A stretch of 64,000 nucleotides of DNA, taken from positions 2,170,001-2,234,000 of the forward strand of contig NZ_QCYK01000002.1 of assembly GCF_003071345.1 (NCBI RefSeq). Reading direction: 5' to 3'. Below are positions 34,702 to 44,566 of this stretch, one piece after another. The translations under genes were made by a program, and so were the position numbers. Every line of letters starts with the position of its first letter. The first letter of the stretch is position 1. A model generated the notes under the pieces. That model saw nothing but the letters and a program-made list of their open reading frames with translations, was not told the origin of the DNA and made no database searches. Origin of the DNA: Chitinophaga parva (lineage in GTDB: Bacteria > Bacteroidota > Bacteroidia > Chitinophagales > Chitinophagaceae).

Positions 34702-34728
34702 ATCATTGCAAACAATGATAAAAATCAT
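34702..34728. promoter_or_regulatory. FNR-type box and overlapping inverted repeat between fnr-like gene and hemN
   Basis: ATGAT-AAAA-ATCAT (34715-34728) matches the FNR core TGAT-N4-ATCA exactly. It overlaps a second inverted repeat, ATCATTG-CAAA-CAATGAT (34702-34719). The box centre lies about 41 bp from the inferred starts in both directions, the class II activator position. Confidence 0.7.
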
Positions 34729-34750
34729 TCCCCTGGCTTTGGGCCACCGC

Positions 34751-34758
34751 TACATTTG
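34751..34758 (+). promoter_or_regulatory. Bacteroidota -7 box (TACATTTG) of hemN
   Basis: TACATTTG is an exact TAnnTTTG match 19 bp before the hemN ATG. The usual -33 position has no TTTG, as expected for an activator-dependent promoter. An AATCAA-N2-TTGATT repeat (34760-34773) follows directly. Confidence 0.65.
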
Positions 34759-34777
34759 TAATCAAAATTGATTTCTT

Positions 34778-36139
34778 ATGCTTCCCGATCTTGCCCTCCT
34801 GCAGAAATATAATGTGCCTGTGCCGCGCTACACCAGCTATCCTACAGTGCCCTACTGGCAGGATGGCCTGGCGGTGGATCACTGGAATGTCGCGTGGACG
34901 CGGCGTTTTAATAAGGTGAACACGCGCGAAGGCATTGCGCTGTACCTGCACCTGCCTTTCTGCGAGAAATTGTGCACGTATTGTGGTTGTAATAAACGGA
35001 TCACGACCAATCATAGTGTGGAGGCAGAATACATGGAAGCGCTGCTGGCAGAGTGGGCCCTGTACCGGGCACAGATGCCGGGCCGGCCGCTCATTCGCAG
35101 CCTGCACCTGGGTGGGGGTACGCCCACTTTCTTCTCCCCGCGGAACCTGGGTTACCTGCTGGACCAGCTGCTGGAGGGATGTGATGTGCATCCCGAGCAT
35201 CAATTCAGCCTGGAAGGGCATCCGCTCAATACCACCTGGGAACACCTGGCGGTACTGTACCAGCGCGGGTTTACAAGACTGAGCCTGGGTGTGCAGGATA
35301 ATGATCCCGAAGTGCAACGTGTCATCAACCGCGAACAGCCTTTTGAAACGGTGGCCAAAGTAACGCATGCCGCCAGGGGGCTGGGGTACACCTCTGTGAA
35401 CTTTGACCTGATCTATGGCCTGCCCTTGCAAACATTGGAAAGCATTGAGCGCACGGTTACAGACTGCATCAGCCTCCGGCCGGACCGGGTGGCATTTTAC
35501 AGCTATGCACATGTGCCCTGGACGGCCAAAGGCCAGCGCCTTTTTGATGAAAGCGACCTGCCGGAAGCTTTGTTAAAACTGCAGTTGTACCGCAAAGGCA
35601 AGGAATTGTTCTTGCAACATGGTTACGAAGATATTGGCATGGACCATTTTGCACTGCCGGAAGATGAGCTGTGTGAAGCCAGGAGAGCGCAGCGCCTGCA
35701 CCGTAACTTCATGGGCTACACCGTGGCAGACAGCCCGCTGCTGCTGGGTTTGGGCGTGTCTGCCATCAGCGATAGCGGGGATGCTTTTGCACAGAACGAT
35801 AAGACGCTGGAGGGTTACTACCGCAGCATCCGCAACGGGGAACTGGCTATCCGCAAAGGCTATGTGCTGGACGCCCAGGACCAGGCCTGCAAGCGCTACA
35901 TCCTGGACATTGCCTGCAAAGGGGAAACCCGCCTGCGCCGCGAAGATATGCCATGGCTTTCTGCCGTGAGCTTCCCGGTGCTGCAAGGCCTGGAAGCGGA
36001 TGGACTGGTTCGCCTGGAAAATGACGTACTAACGGTAACGGATATGGGAAAACAATTCACCCGCAACATCTGCAGCGCCTTTGACCTGAAACTGCAGCAG
36101 CAACAGTTGCAGCGCCGGGTGAATGCACTGGCCGTGTAG
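34778..36139 (+). CDS. hemN: Oxygen-independent coproporphyrinogen III oxidase HemN
   Basis: The 453-aa cytoplasmic radical-SAM enzyme decarboxylates coproporphyrinogen III to protoporphyrinogen IX without oxygen. It has the true HemN N-terminus ([13 protein letters not shown]) and the cluster motif C62-x3-C66-x2-C69-G-C71 ([13 protein letters not shown]), which separates it from HemW. Further signs are [10 protein letters not shown], the SAM-binding NFDLIYGLP and [15 protein letters not shown], and a C-terminal HemN domain ([13 protein letters not shown] segment HRNFMGYTV). It is divergent from the FNR-type gene, and its promoter has an FNR box near -41. This fits heme supply to the cbb3 oxidase when oxygen is low. 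A strong terminator follows. Confidence 0.95.
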   Translation: MLPDLALLQKYNVPVPRYTSYPTVPYWQDGLAVDHWNVAWTRRFNKVNTREGIALYLHLPFCEKLCTYCGCNKRITTNHSVEAEYMEALLAEWALYRAQMPGRPLIRSLHLGGGTPTFFSPRNLGYLLDQLLEGCDVHPEHQFSLEGHPLNTTWEHLAVLYQRGFTRLSLGVQDNDPEVQRVINREQPFETVAKVTHAARGLGYTSVNFDLIYGLPLQTLESIERTVTDCISLRPDRVAFYSYAHVPWTAKGQRLFDESDLPEALLKLQLYRKGKELFLQHGYEDIGMDHFALPEDELCEARRAQRLHRNFMGYTVADSPLLLGLGVSAISDSGDAFAQNDKTLEGYYRSIRNGELAIRKGYVLDAQDQACKRYILDIACKGETRLRREDMPWLSAVSFPVLQGLEADGLVRLENDVLTVTDMGKQFTRNICSAFDLKLQQQQLQRRVNALAV

Positions 36140-36193
36140 GGCTCATGAGAAAACGCTATTACCTGCCGTCATTATACTGAACCCAATAAATGC

Positions 36194-36226
36194 CCCGCAG
36201 GCGCCATCGCCTGCGGGATTTTTTTT
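36194..36226 (+). terminator. Intrinsic terminator of hemN
   Basis: CCCGCAGGCG pairs perfectly with CGCCTGCGGG around a 4-nt loop and is followed by eight T (36219-36226). Confidence 0.9.
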
Positions 36227-36281
36227 GTGCTTGCATCCCGGGATTATTTTAGGTATCTTCCGTACACTTAATATTCCACGT

Positions 36282-36878
36282 ATGCAAAACACACCGCAAA
36301 CCCGCGTGCTGGTAACGGATACCACCGCTAATCCTGCTCCATTGGGCCTTCTTGGCTTTGGCATGACCACCGTACTGCTCAACTTACACAACGCTGGCTT
36401 TTATGGCCTCAATTCCATGATCCTCGGCATGGGCATCTTCGTGGGCGGCATTGCCCAGGTGCTGGCCGGCTGGCAGGAATGGAAGAAGAACAACACTTTT
36501 GGCGCCACGGCATTCACAGCCTATGGCTTCTTCTGGCTTTCGCTCGTGGCCATCTGGCTCATTCCGAAGATGTCATGGGGGGCTGCCTATGCATCTGATG
36601 AAAAAGGGCTGAGCGCTTACCTGTTCCTCTGGGGGCTGTTCACCCTGTTCATGTTTGTAGGCAGCTTGCGGCTCAGCCGCCTGCTGCAGGTGGTGTTTGC
36701 CACACTCACCCTGCTGTTCTTCCTGCTGGCCATTGGCGACTATACCGGCAATGCGGCCCTGAAAACTTTTGCAGGCTACGAGGGTGTTGTGTGCGGGCTG
36801 GCCGCATTTTATGGTAGCATGGCACAGGTGCTCAATGAGCTGTATGGCCGTACAGTGCTGCCTTTGGGAAGTAAATAA
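36282..36878 (+). CDS. GPR1/FUN34/YaaH (SatP) family acetate/succinate transporter
   Basis: The ATG at 36282 gives 198 residues; an open extension upstream covers the hemN terminator and is not used. The product has six membrane helices and the family signature [19 protein letters not shown] near its start, then [20 protein letters not shown] and [20 protein letters not shown]. SatP/YaaH proteins take up acetate or succinate with protons through hexameric channels. It lies between two strong terminators, so it forms its own unit, with no operon partner to refine the substrate. Confidence 0.9.
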   Translation: MQNTPQTRVLVTDTTANPAPLGLLGFGMTTVLLNLHNAGFYGLNSMILGMGIFVGGIAQVLAGWQEWKKNNTFGATAFTAYGFFWLSLVAIWLIPKMSWGAAYASDEKGLSAYLFLWGLFTLFMFVGSLRLSRLLQVVFATLTLLFFLLAIGDYTGNAALKTFAGYEGVVCGLAAFYGSMAQVLNELYGRTVLPLGSK

Positions 36879-36886
36879 TATTACAT

Positions 36887-36924
36887 GCAAAAACGGCTGC
36901 TCAATAGGGAGCAGCCGTTTTTGC
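36887..36924. terminator. Strong symmetrical terminator after the SatP-family gene
   Basis: GCAAAAACGGCTGCTC (36887-36902) is the exact reverse complement of 36909-36924, a 16-bp stem with a 6-nt loop. With A and T tracts on the two sides it can act in both directions. Confidence 0.85.
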
Positions 36925-36963
36925 ATTAACATAAACTTAATATCATTCTTAAACCTTTCCTCA

Positions 36964-36971
36964 TAGTTTTG
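36964..36971 (+). promoter_or_regulatory. Bacteroidota -7 box (TAGTTTTG) of the ECF sigma gene
   Basis: TAGTTTTG matches TAnnTTTG exactly, 49 bp upstream of the ATG at 37021. Confidence 0.6.
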
Positions 36972-37020
36972 CGCCTGGGCGAAAGATGTGCGTACGTCAG
37001 CCGAGAACCAATAAGTAACT

Positions 37021-37623
37021 ATGCGAGGAAAGGCAATTGAACCAGGCAGTGAACACCAGCACTGGGAGCGGTTTTGCAAAGGTGACCGCGCCGCCTTCGA
37101 TACTATTTATCATACCTACTTCCCCCAGTTATTCCAATACTGCATCCGCTTCACCACAGACCGTGCCTTTATACAGGACGTGCTCCAGGACTTTTTCTTC
37201 CAGCTTTTTACCAAACCTCCCCGCCACACCGCCATACAACACCTAAAAAGTTACCTGCTGGTTTCCGTGCGGCGCCAGCTGCTGCGCAGTCTTGCCAGGG
37301 CAGGGGATGAGCACCAGGAACTGGCGGGAAATGAAGACGCCTACACCTTTCACCTGGAACTGGCAGCAGACGACCAGCTGATCTCCCGGGAACAATCCCA
37401 CCTGCGCCAGGTGGCCATGCAAGGCCTGCTGCATCAGCTTACACCCCGTCAGCGGGAGGCCGTTTACCTTTATTTCTATGAGAACGAAAGCTATGATTCC
37501 ATCGCGGAAATACTGCAACTCAAGGAAGTGAAATACGCGCGCACCCTCATTTACCGGGCCCTGGATGAAATGCGGGAACTGGTGGCGCGCAGTGGCGCCC
37601 TGGGCGCATTGATGCGCTCTTAA
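37021..37623 (+). CDS. ECF RNA polymerase sigma factor (FecI-like)
   Basis: The 200-aa protein has the two ECF regions. Region 2 is at about residues 20-90 (FDTIYHTYFPQLFQYCIRFT and VLQDFFFQLFTKP), and region 4 at about 130-190 (LHQLTPRQREAVYLYFYENE, then YDSIAEILQLKEVKYARTLI). Such sigma factors direct RNA polymerase to susC-type promoters when released by the FecR anti-sigma. FecR follows 89 bp later, then an STN-containing SusC, which is the classic trans-envelope signalling set. The gene probably starts the plus-strand locus that runs to 47929. Confidence 0.9.
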   Translation: MRGKAIEPGSEHQHWERFCKGDRAAFDTIYHTYFPQLFQYCIRFTTDRAFIQDVLQDFFFQLFTKPPRHTAIQHLKSYLLVSVRRQLLRSLARAGDEHQELAGNEDAYTFHLELAADDQLISREQSHLRQVAMQGLLHQLTPRQREAVYLYFYENESYDSIAEILQLKEVKYARTLIYRALDEMRELVARSGALGALMRS

Positions 37624-37712
37624 ACGATCTCCTGAAAATTTTTTAAAAAAATATTGGTTTGCGTGAGGGCATCCGCCTGCAAGCCCGCCTCTTAATAACA
37701 GTAACACAGAAA

Positions 37713-38702
37713 ATGCACGATCACCAATATACAACTGCCGGTTTGATGATGGACGAAAGCTTCCGCGCCTGGATATATAATACAGACGCTGGGGCGGTAA
37801 AGCAATGGGAGCAATGGCTGATGGTGCACCCGGACCAACACGGCCTGGTGACGGAAGCAAAGGCCCTGTTGCTACATATGCAGGTAAAGCCTGCACTGCC
37901 CACCGTGGAAGAGGTGAACGCCGTGAAGCAAAGACTGGACGCGATGCTGGACGCCCGGAAAAAGGGCGGCAGGATGGTGGGCCTCCGCAAATGGGCCGCT
38001 GTGGCCGCCGCGGCCATGCTGGTGATGGGCATGATGACGTATTATTTCCTGGAAGGGCAGGACATGCAGGTAACAGATTATGCGCACCTCAGGACGGTAA
38101 CCTTGCCGGATGGCAGCACCGTATTAATGAATGCGCACAGTAATATCCGCTTTAAGAAACACTGGTTTTCCTGGAAAGAGCGGGAAGTGTGGCTGGATGG
38201 AGAAGCATTCTTTACCGTGACGAAAAAGCCCGCCGGCTTCCATCCCAAGTTCGTGGTGCATGCAAACGGGCTGGATATAAACGTGGTGGGAACTGAATTT
38301 AATGTATACAGCCGGCGCAACCGTGTGGATGTAGTGCTGGAGCAAGGAAAAGTAGTAGCCAATACTACCGCGAAAGACGCACCAGTGTTGCATTTTGAGA
38401 TGCGCCCCGGCCAGTGGCTGGAATTAAAGGACAACAAGCTGGCCGCAAAGGAAGTGGATCCCGGGCAGTACGGGCAGTGGCGGCATGAGCGCCTCTCCTT
38501 CAATAATAGACCTATAAGCGAAATTATACAGGTGCTGGAAGATAATTACGGGTATGATGTACAGTGGAAGTCGGCCCACAGCCAGGATGAAACCTTTACC
38601 GGTTCCTGCCGGGCAAACAATGCGCCCCTGCTGTTGCAGGCCATTGCATCCGCGTTTGACATGCGGGTAACCATTCACGATAAAACAGTCGTTTTCGAAT
38701 AA
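37713..38702 (+). CDS. FecR family anti-sigma factor
   Basis: The ATG at 37713 gives 329 residues. A cytoplasmic N-terminus (about 1-85) is followed by one membrane helix (about 92-112: KWAAVAAAAMLVMGMMTYYF) and the periplasmic FecR domain, with RTVTLPDGSTVLMNAHSNIR, REVWLDGEAFFTV and VVGTEFNVYSRR. The C-terminal 70 residues form an STN-like part (RPISEIIQVLEDNYGYDV), normal for Bacteroidota FecR. It would hold the sigma factor at 37021 until the STN domain of the SusC at 38742 reports ligand binding. Confidence 0.93.
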   Translation: MHDHQYTTAGLMMDESFRAWIYNTDAGAVKQWEQWLMVHPDQHGLVTEAKALLLHMQVKPALPTVEEVNAVKQRLDAMLDARKKGGRMVGLRKWAAVAAAAMLVMGMMTYYFLEGQDMQVTDYAHLRTVTLPDGSTVLMNAHSNIRFKKHWFSWKEREVWLDGEAFFTVTKKPAGFHPKFVVHANGLDINVVGTEFNVYSRRNRVDVVLEQGKVVANTTAKDAPVLHFEMRPGQWLELKDNKLAAKEVDPGQYGQWRHERLSFNNRPISEIIQVLEDNYGYDVQWKSAHSQDETFTGSCRANNAPLLLQAIASAFDMRVTIHDKTVVFE

Positions 38703-38741
38703 AGACATCACACTTCTTAAAAAGAAACTCATAACGCTTTT

Positions 38742-41700
38742 ATGCAGATCAAAATGAACAGGGCACTGGTCCTGGCGGGCATGCTATTGCTTGAGCTCCC
38801 GCGGGTACAGGCCACAGGGACCCCTGCCAGCAGGCTGTATGCCAGCTCCCTTACCTACAATGACGTAATTGCGCTCAGCGAGGCGCTGGAAAAGATCCAG
38901 CAATCCTGCCACGTGAATTTCAATTACAGCAACGCGGTGGTGGCCAATAAATTTATCCCGGCCGCCGCATTGCCGGAAGGCAACAACTTTAATGAGGCCA
39001 ACTTGTCCAGCGCACTGAAACCATTGGGCCTTGCCCTGGTAAAGCTGGCCGGGAGCGACTATGCGATCCGTCCCGTTGTCAAGATGAACGTGACTAACCC
39101 AAACGAATACACGTTCGTGGATCACAAAGTGAGCGGCATCATTACCAGCGACAAGGGCGAACCGGTCCCCGGCGCGGTGATCACGAACAAGACCACCGGC
39201 AAATCGGTGATCACAGATGCGGAAGGCCGCTACACCATTGATGTGGACAATGCAGAAACGGTGCTGACGGTACATTGCATCGGCTTTGTTGCCCGCGACC
39301 TGAAAGCCGGCACTTCCAGCATGCTGAATGCGCAGCTGATGACGGATGTAAGGAACCTGTCGTCTGTAGTGGTGACAGCATTGGGTATCAAGCGTTCTGA
39401 AAAGTCTGTAGGCTATGCCATGACCACGCTGGACGGCTCTAAAGTAAATACGGTAAAAGATGTGAACGTAGCCAATGGGCTGTCCGGCAAAGTGGCGGGC
39501 CTGGAGATCCGCTCGGTAAGCTCCGATCCTGGTGCGGCCGTGATGGTGACCATCCGCGGCAACTCTTCACTGAACGGTGAAAAGCGCCCCCTCTTTGTAG
39601 TAGACGGTGTGCCCATCAACTCTACCAACCTGGGTGCCAAGGCGCCCGTAGGACAGGTAGTAGTGGATTATGGTAGCCCCATCTCCGACGTTAACCCGGA
39701 CGATATTGCCTCCATTTCCGTGCTGAAAGGCGGTGCTGCTGCTGCATTGTATGGCAGCCGTGGTGCTAATGGTGTGATCCTCATCACCACCAAAAGTGGC
39801 AACGGCGGCAAGAAAGGACTGGATGTGGATGTGAACTTCTCCGCCCTGTACGACCAGGCCTGGCAGTTTCCCGAGTTTCAAAACGAATTTGGTGCAGGCG
39901 ATGCTACCGATGCAGTAGACCCCACCAACACGCTCTCCACCGCTTCCTGGGGCCCCCGCCTGGACCAGGGCACCAAGCACCTGCAATGGAACAGCCCTAC
40001 CGATAAGGATGGCAACCTGGTAGCCACCGACTGGATCTCTTACCCTAACCGGGTGAAGGATTATTTCCAGACCGGCTCTACCTACACCAGCAATGTGGCG
40101 GTGAATGGGAAGGACTTCCGTTTGTCTTACACCAACATGTCTAACAAAGGCATTACCCCTAATACAGACCTCACCCGTAATACGCTGAACCTGGCCGCCT
40201 CCCGCGATCTTAACAAGAATATCCGCGTGAGCTCCAACATAGCCTATGCAAACAATCACAGTAACAACCGGCCCACGTTCAACCGTGGAAGCGCGGAATC
40301 TATTGTGTATACCATGCCTGCCAACATTAACACCAAACTGCTGAAAAACTACTGGCAGCCCGGATTGGAAGGCCTGCAGCAGTTTTCACAGGACCTGGGC
40401 AGCACGGACAACCCGTATTTCGTAGCACATGAACTAACGAACGGGTATGAACGTAACCGCATTACAGGCGATGTGCAGGTGAACATTAACCTCACCCAGG
40501 ACCTGACCCTGATGGGCCGCACCGGGCTGGATTACTACAACCAGACGGAAGAAAGCAAGCGTGCCTTCTCCGCGGTGCAGAACAAGCTGGGTGGCTATTA
40601 CATTGGCGGCAGCACTTTCATGGAGCAGAACACAGACTTCCTGCTGACCTATAAGAAAACACTGAACAGTGACTGGGCCTTCAACGTGTCTGCCGGTGCA
40701 AACCATATGAACACCAAGACCACCGTCACTTCACAGAGTGCGGGATCGCTGGTAGTACCGGGGCTGTACAATATCAGCAATGGCGCCGCCGGTACCATTG
40801 CCAACCTGTCCAAGCTGTATAAGAAACAGATCAACAGTATCTATGGCATGGGTGAGCTGAGCTTCCGCAACTATGCTTTCCTGAACCTGACCGCGCGCAA
40901 CGACTACAGCAGCTCCCTGCCGATAGAGAACGACTCTTACTTTTATCCTTCCGCCTCTTTATCTGTAGTGCTCACGGATATGCTGCACCTGCACAGCAAT
41001 GTGCTGTCTTTTGCAAAGGCCCGTGTAAACTGGTCCCGCATTGGTGATGACACAGATCCTTACCAGCTGAACAACAGCTACGTGTTTATGTCGCCGGACT
41101 GGGGCAATGTGAAGCTGGGGAATATGAACAATACGGTCCTGAGCAATCATAACCTGAAACCGGAGATCCTGAGTTCCAAGGAATATGGGCTGGACCTGCG
41201 TTTCTTTGATGGCCGCATTACCCTGGACGCTGCATACTATGATGCAGACCGCCGTAACCAGATCATGAACATCCCGGTAACGGGAACTACCGGTTACAGC
41301 GCCATGCTGGTAAATGCCGGCGAGATCCGCAACCGTGGCTGGGAGATCAGCCTGGGAGGTACGCCGGTAAACAAGCAGCTGATCTGGGACGCGCATGTGA
41401 ACTTTACCCGCAACCGCAACATGGTGGTGGCTTTGAGGGATGATGTACCCAGCTATCTGCGTGGCTCCGCGGAAGGCGTGCAGTACCAGATCAAGGCAGG
41501 CCGCCCGCTGGGCGATTTTTATGGCCGCACATGGACCACGGTACCGGATGGGCCCTACAAAGGGAAAGAGTTGTTGGACAATACCGGCCACTCCCAGCAA
41601 ACGAATGACTTTGTGCGTGTGGGTAACTACAATGCTGATTACATGGTGGGCATCACCAATACCTTTACCTACAAACACTTTACCCTGAACACGCTGATAG

Positions 41701-42218
41701 ACTGGCGCCAGGGCGGCCAGTTTTTCTCCTACGTGTACATGAACCTCCTGTCTGACGGCCGCACCACCAATACCCTCAAAGGCCGTGATGCTGCCCATGG
41801 TGGCCTGGCCTGGAATGATGGCACCAATGACCGCCATGACGGTATGATAGAAGACGGGTACATTGACAATGGTGATGGCACGTATGTAAAGAACACCAAC
41901 ATCACAGACCCGGAAAGCTACTATGGCGACTACTACTGGAAAATGCATGCCCGCAACACTTTCAGCGCCACCTATGTAAAGCTGCGTGAAGTGAGCCTCA
42001 CTTACCAGTTCAGCAAATCACAGCTGGGCCGCCTGCCGGTGAATAACCTTTCCCTGGCTTTCATTGCACGCAACCTCTTTAGCTGGACCGCAGCGGGCAA
42101 AGGCTATGATCCCGAAACCTCCATGACCATTACCAATGGCGGCATTACGCCCGGTACCACCAGCTGGACGCTGCCCTACACCCGTTCTTACGGCGTGAAA
42201 CTCGGCGTTAATTTCTAA
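38742..42218 (+). CDS. SusC/RagA TonB-dependent transporter with STN domain
   Basis: The 1158-aa protein has a signal peptide (MNRALVLAGMLLLELPRVQA, in frame from 38742 or 38754). An STN domain follows at about 42-115 (LSEALEKIQQSCHVNFNYSN) and signals to FecR. Then comes a carboxypeptidase-regulatory-like domain (about 130-205: VSGIITSDKGEPVPGAVITN), a TonB-box-like stretch (LSSVVVTALGIKRSEKS), the plug with SISVLKGGAAAALYGSRGAN, and the barrel, ending in RSYGVKLGVNF. It would import a substrate bound by the following SusD. Downstream phosphodiesterase and phosphatase genes suggest a phosphorylated compound. Spacing to SusD is 18 bp. Confidence 0.95.
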   Translation: MQIKMNRALVLAGMLLLELPRVQATGTPASRLYASSLTYNDVIALSEALEKIQQSCHVNFNYSNAVVANKFIPAAALPEGNNFNEANLSSALKPLGLALVKLAGSDYAIRPVVKMNVTNPNEYTFVDHKVSGIITSDKGEPVPGAVITNKTTGKSVITDAEGRYTIDVDNAETVLTVHCIGFVARDLKAGTSSMLNAQLMTDVRNLSSVVVTALGIKRSEKSVGYAMTTLDGSKVNTVKDVNVANGLSGKVAGLEIRSVSSDPGAAVMVTIRGNSSLNGEKRPLFVVDGVPINSTNLGAKAPVGQVVVDYGSPISDVNPDDIASISVLKGGAAAALYGSRGANGVILITTKSGNGGKKGLDVDVNFSALYDQAWQFPEFQNEFGAGDATDAVDPTNTLSTASWGPRLDQGTKHLQWNSPTDKDGNLVATDWISYPNRVKDYFQTGSTYTSNVAVNGKDFRLSYTNMSNKGITPNTDLTRNTLNLAASRDLNKNIRVSSNIAYANNHSNNRPTFNRGSAESIVYTMPANINTKLLKNYWQPGLEGLQQFSQDLGSTDNPYFVAHELTNGYERNRITGDVQVNINLTQDLTLMGRTGLDYYNQTEESKRAFSAVQNKLGGYYIGGSTFMEQNTDFLLTYKKTLNSDWAFNVSAGANHMNTKTTVTSQSAGSLVVPGLYNISNGAAGTIANLSKLYKKQINSIYGMGELSFRNYAFLNLTARNDYSSSLPIENDSYFYPSASLSVVLTDMLHLHSNVLSFAKARVNWSRIGDDTDPYQLNNSYVFMSPDWGNVKLGNMNNTVLSNHNLKPEILSSKEYGLDLRFFDGRITLDAAYYDADRRNQIMNIPVTGTTGYSAMLVNAGEIRNRGWEISLGGTPVNKQLIWDAHVNFTRNRNMVVALRDDVPSYLRGSAEGVQYQIKAGRPLGDFYGRTWTTVPDGPYKGKELLDNTGHSQQTNDFVRVGNYNADYMVGITNTFTYKHFTLNTLIDWRQGGQFFSYVYMNLLSDGRTTNTLKGRDAAHGGLAWNDGTNDRHDGMIEDGYIDNGDGTYVKNTNITDPESYYGDYYWKMHARNTFSATYVKLREVSLTYQFSKSQLGRLPVNNLSLAFIARNLFSWTAAGKGYDPETSMTITNGGITPGTTSWTLPYTRSYGVKLGVNF

Positions 42219-42236
42219 ACTCTTACGCAGCGCATC

Positions 42237-43709
42237 ATGAGAAAGTTACTCATTACAATATCGATTATCGGCGGCTCGCTTTTGCTGGGCGCCTGCCGCA
42301 AGGATTTCGTGAAGATCAATACAGATCCTAACACGGCCACCTCGCTGAACCCGCAGTACTTGCTGTCTACCGTGCTGGTAAACAGCGCCTACACTTACCA
42401 GGACGATGCCTACATGGACAAACCCGGTGAAGCCGGCCGTTATTTCACCAAAGTACGCAACGAGGCAGATGACCTCTTTGGCTGGTCTTCCGTAACCTGG
42501 GATGGCTATTACAATACGCTGTCACTTAACTACCAACTGTACAACTTTGCCAAAACGCAGCACCAGGGCCAGTATATGGCGGTGTCTGAAATTCTCCGCG
42601 CATTCAATTTTTCCCGCATCACAGACCTGTATGGCGATTGCCCTTACAGTGAAGCGCTGCAGCTGAAAGAGAACGCCAATGTGCATCCCAGGTATGATGC
42701 GCAACAGGATATCTACACAGACCTGTTGAAAAGGCTCACGGCGGCCAATGACAGCCTGGCCAATGCCACCCTGGACGTGGACAAGACCTACGATATCATG
42801 TATGGTGGCAACCTCCTGAAATGGAGGAAATTTGCCAACGCGCTGCACCTGCGCCTGCTGATGCGTATCTCTTCCAAAGATAAGACCGCATTTACCCAGA
42901 TGCAGGACATGCTGAACGATGCCAGCCGCTTCCCGCTCTTTACCACGTTTGAAGAAGAGGCCTGCATTCCTTACCTCGGCAAAACCAAGTCTGACAGCTG
43001 GCCTGGCGGCAACCTGGTGAACAGTGTAACAGAAACGCAGAAATACAAGCCCAGTAAAGAACTGGTGGACGCGCTGCTGTCATTGAATGATCCCCGCCTG
43101 CCGGTATGGATTGCCCCGGTAGAACAGGCCACCGGCTATACAGTGGACGGTAACAAATATGTAGGCGTACCAAACGCCATCCCCGCCCCGTATGATTACA
43201 ATGGGGGTGAGGCGCATATCTCTGAACTGGCGCCGCTGTTCTTCAGCAATGCAGATCCCCTGCTGAAAGCCAGCCTGATGACCTACGCAGAACAATGCTT
43301 TATCCTCGCAGAAGCAGCGCAGCAAGGTGGCGTAACGGTAAAAGGTGAAACCGCGCAAACGCTGTATGAGAAAGGTATCAGGGGTTCCATGGGTGCTTAC
43401 AAGATTGACGGTGCCGCCCAGGACAGCTACCTGAAGCAACCGGGCGTAGCGTATGATGGCACACTGAAGCAGCTCATCCAGCAAAAATGGATTGCCGGGT
43501 TTATGAAGGGCTTTGAAGGCTGGTTTGATAACCGCCGTACCGGGCTGCCCGCCTTTACACTGGGCCCGCTCAGTGCCCTCCGCACCATTCCTGCGCGTTA
43601 CCTGTATCCTACGCTGGAAACATCGTTGAATGCGGATAACTACAACAAAGCTGTAGCTACCCAGGGTGCGGATAAGACAACAACTTTAATGTGGTACCTG
43701 AAAAAATAA
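42237..43709 (+). CDS. SusD-like lipoprotein (SusD-like_2 type)
   Basis: The 490-aa protein begins with a lipoprotein signal (MRKLLITISIIGGSLLLGAC), with the lipobox Cys at residue 20, and then the standard DFVKINTDPNTATSLNPQYL of the SusD-like_2 group. Further marks are FNFSRITDLYGDCPYSEALQ, LLKWRKFANALHLRLLMRIS and the C-terminal IQQKWIAGFMKGFEGWFDNRR. It is the surface-exposed ligand-binding partner of the SusC at 38742. The GDPD gene follows 3 bp after its stop, so the transport pair and the enzymes are tightly linked. Confidence 0.93.
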   Translation: MRKLLITISIIGGSLLLGACRKDFVKINTDPNTATSLNPQYLLSTVLVNSAYTYQDDAYMDKPGEAGRYFTKVRNEADDLFGWSSVTWDGYYNTLSLNYQLYNFAKTQHQGQYMAVSEILRAFNFSRITDLYGDCPYSEALQLKENANVHPRYDAQQDIYTDLLKRLTAANDSLANATLDVDKTYDIMYGGNLLKWRKFANALHLRLLMRISSKDKTAFTQMQDMLNDASRFPLFTTFEEEACIPYLGKTKSDSWPGGNLVNSVTETQKYKPSKELVDALLSLNDPRLPVWIAPVEQATGYTVDGNKYVGVPNAIPAPYDYNGGEAHISELAPLFFSNADPLLKASLMTYAEQCFILAEAAQQGGVTVKGETAQTLYEKGIRGSMGAYKIDGAAQDSYLKQPGVAYDGTLKQLIQQKWIAGFMKGFEGWFDNRRTGLPAFTLGPLSALRTIPARYLYPTLETSLNADNYNKAVATQGADKTTTLMWYLKK

Positions 43710-43712
43710 CGC

Positions 43713-44552
43713 ATGCGTAGTTTACTCCTGTCACTTTGCATTGCGGGTATGTTGCTAACGCCTGCAGACAAGATCATCGACGACTTCTATCATCACCCGG
43801 AGCACATCCTGGTATCGGCCCACCGGGCAGACCATGCACACTCGCCGGAAAATTCCCTGGGTGCCATCCGCGCCGCCATCAGGGCTGGTATAGACATCGT
43901 AGAGCTGGACGTGAGGGAAACAAAGGATGGGCAGCTGGTATTGATGCACGACAGTAAAGTAGACCGCACCACCACGGGTAAAGGCAAGGTGGAAGACCTT
44001 ACCTACGCGCAACTGGGCGGGCTTTTCCTGAAACTGGGCGATACGCTGGCTACGGCAGAGCGTATCCCCACTTTTGAAGCCGCGCTGCTGGCCGCTAAGG
44101 ACCGCATTATGATCGATATTGATTTTAAAGCGGAAACGGAAAGCGCCCGCACCTCCGTGTACAAGCTGGTGGCAAAATATGGTATGCAAAAGCAGGTGCT
44201 CTTCTTCGTGTATGATGTGGCAGATATAGCCCCGGCCCTGGCGCTGGACTCCACGCTGCCTGTTATGCCCCGCGTGCACAACGCGCGGGAAGTGGAACAG
44301 GTACTGCAAATGCGGCATTTTCCTGTGCTGCACGTGGATGACAGTTTTTACAGCGATAGCCTGATGGCCACCATCCGTAACGCACACGTAAGGGTGTGGG
44401 CCAATGCACTGGGCGATTATGATGACATGGAGGAAGTGCGCCCCGGCAGTGGCTTTGATGCGCTTTGCAAAAAGCAGCAGATCAACGTGATCCAAACCAA
44501 CTATCCCGAAGCGTTACTGGCTTACCTGCGTAAGCATGGCAAGCACCGGTAA
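43713..44552 (+). CDS. Exported glycerophosphodiester phosphodiesterase (GDPD)
   Basis: The 279-aa protein has a short N-terminal hydrophobic signal (LLLSLCIAGMLLTPADK) and a GDPD TIM barrel. Catalytic and metal residues are clear: VSAHRADHAHSPENSLGAI with the first His and Glu, IVELDVRETKDGQLVLMHDS with the Glu/Asp pair and second His, and MIDIDFKAE with the third acidic ligand. The C-terminus has NVIQTNYPEALLAYL. GDPDs release glycerol 3-phosphate from glycerophosphodiesters of deacylated phospholipids or teichoic-type polymers. It starts 3 bp after susD. With the phosphatase that follows, it would complete breakdown of phosphodiesters to free phosphate. Confidence 0.93.
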   Translation: MRSLLLSLCIAGMLLTPADKIIDDFYHHPEHILVSAHRADHAHSPENSLGAIRAAIRAGIDIVELDVRETKDGQLVLMHDSKVDRTTTGKGKVEDLTYAQLGGLFLKLGDTLATAERIPTFEAALLAAKDRIMIDIDFKAETESARTSVYKLVAKYGMQKQVLFFVYDVADIAPALALDSTLPVMPRVHNAREVEQVLQMRHFPVLHVDDSFYSDSLMATIRNAHVRVWANALGDYDDMEEVRPGSGFDALCKKQQINVIQTNYPEALLAYLRKHGKHR

Positions 44553-44566
44553 CCGGCAATCCAATG

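Noticed and set aside
36123-36281. Longer start for the SatP-family transporter
   Set aside because: The extension reads through the hemN terminator hairpin and lacks membrane or family sequence; the true N-terminal motif begins after 36282.
40959-41948. Open frame of 329 codons antisense to the second susC
   Set aside because: Same codon-bias shadow effect; no start signal or recognisable domain.
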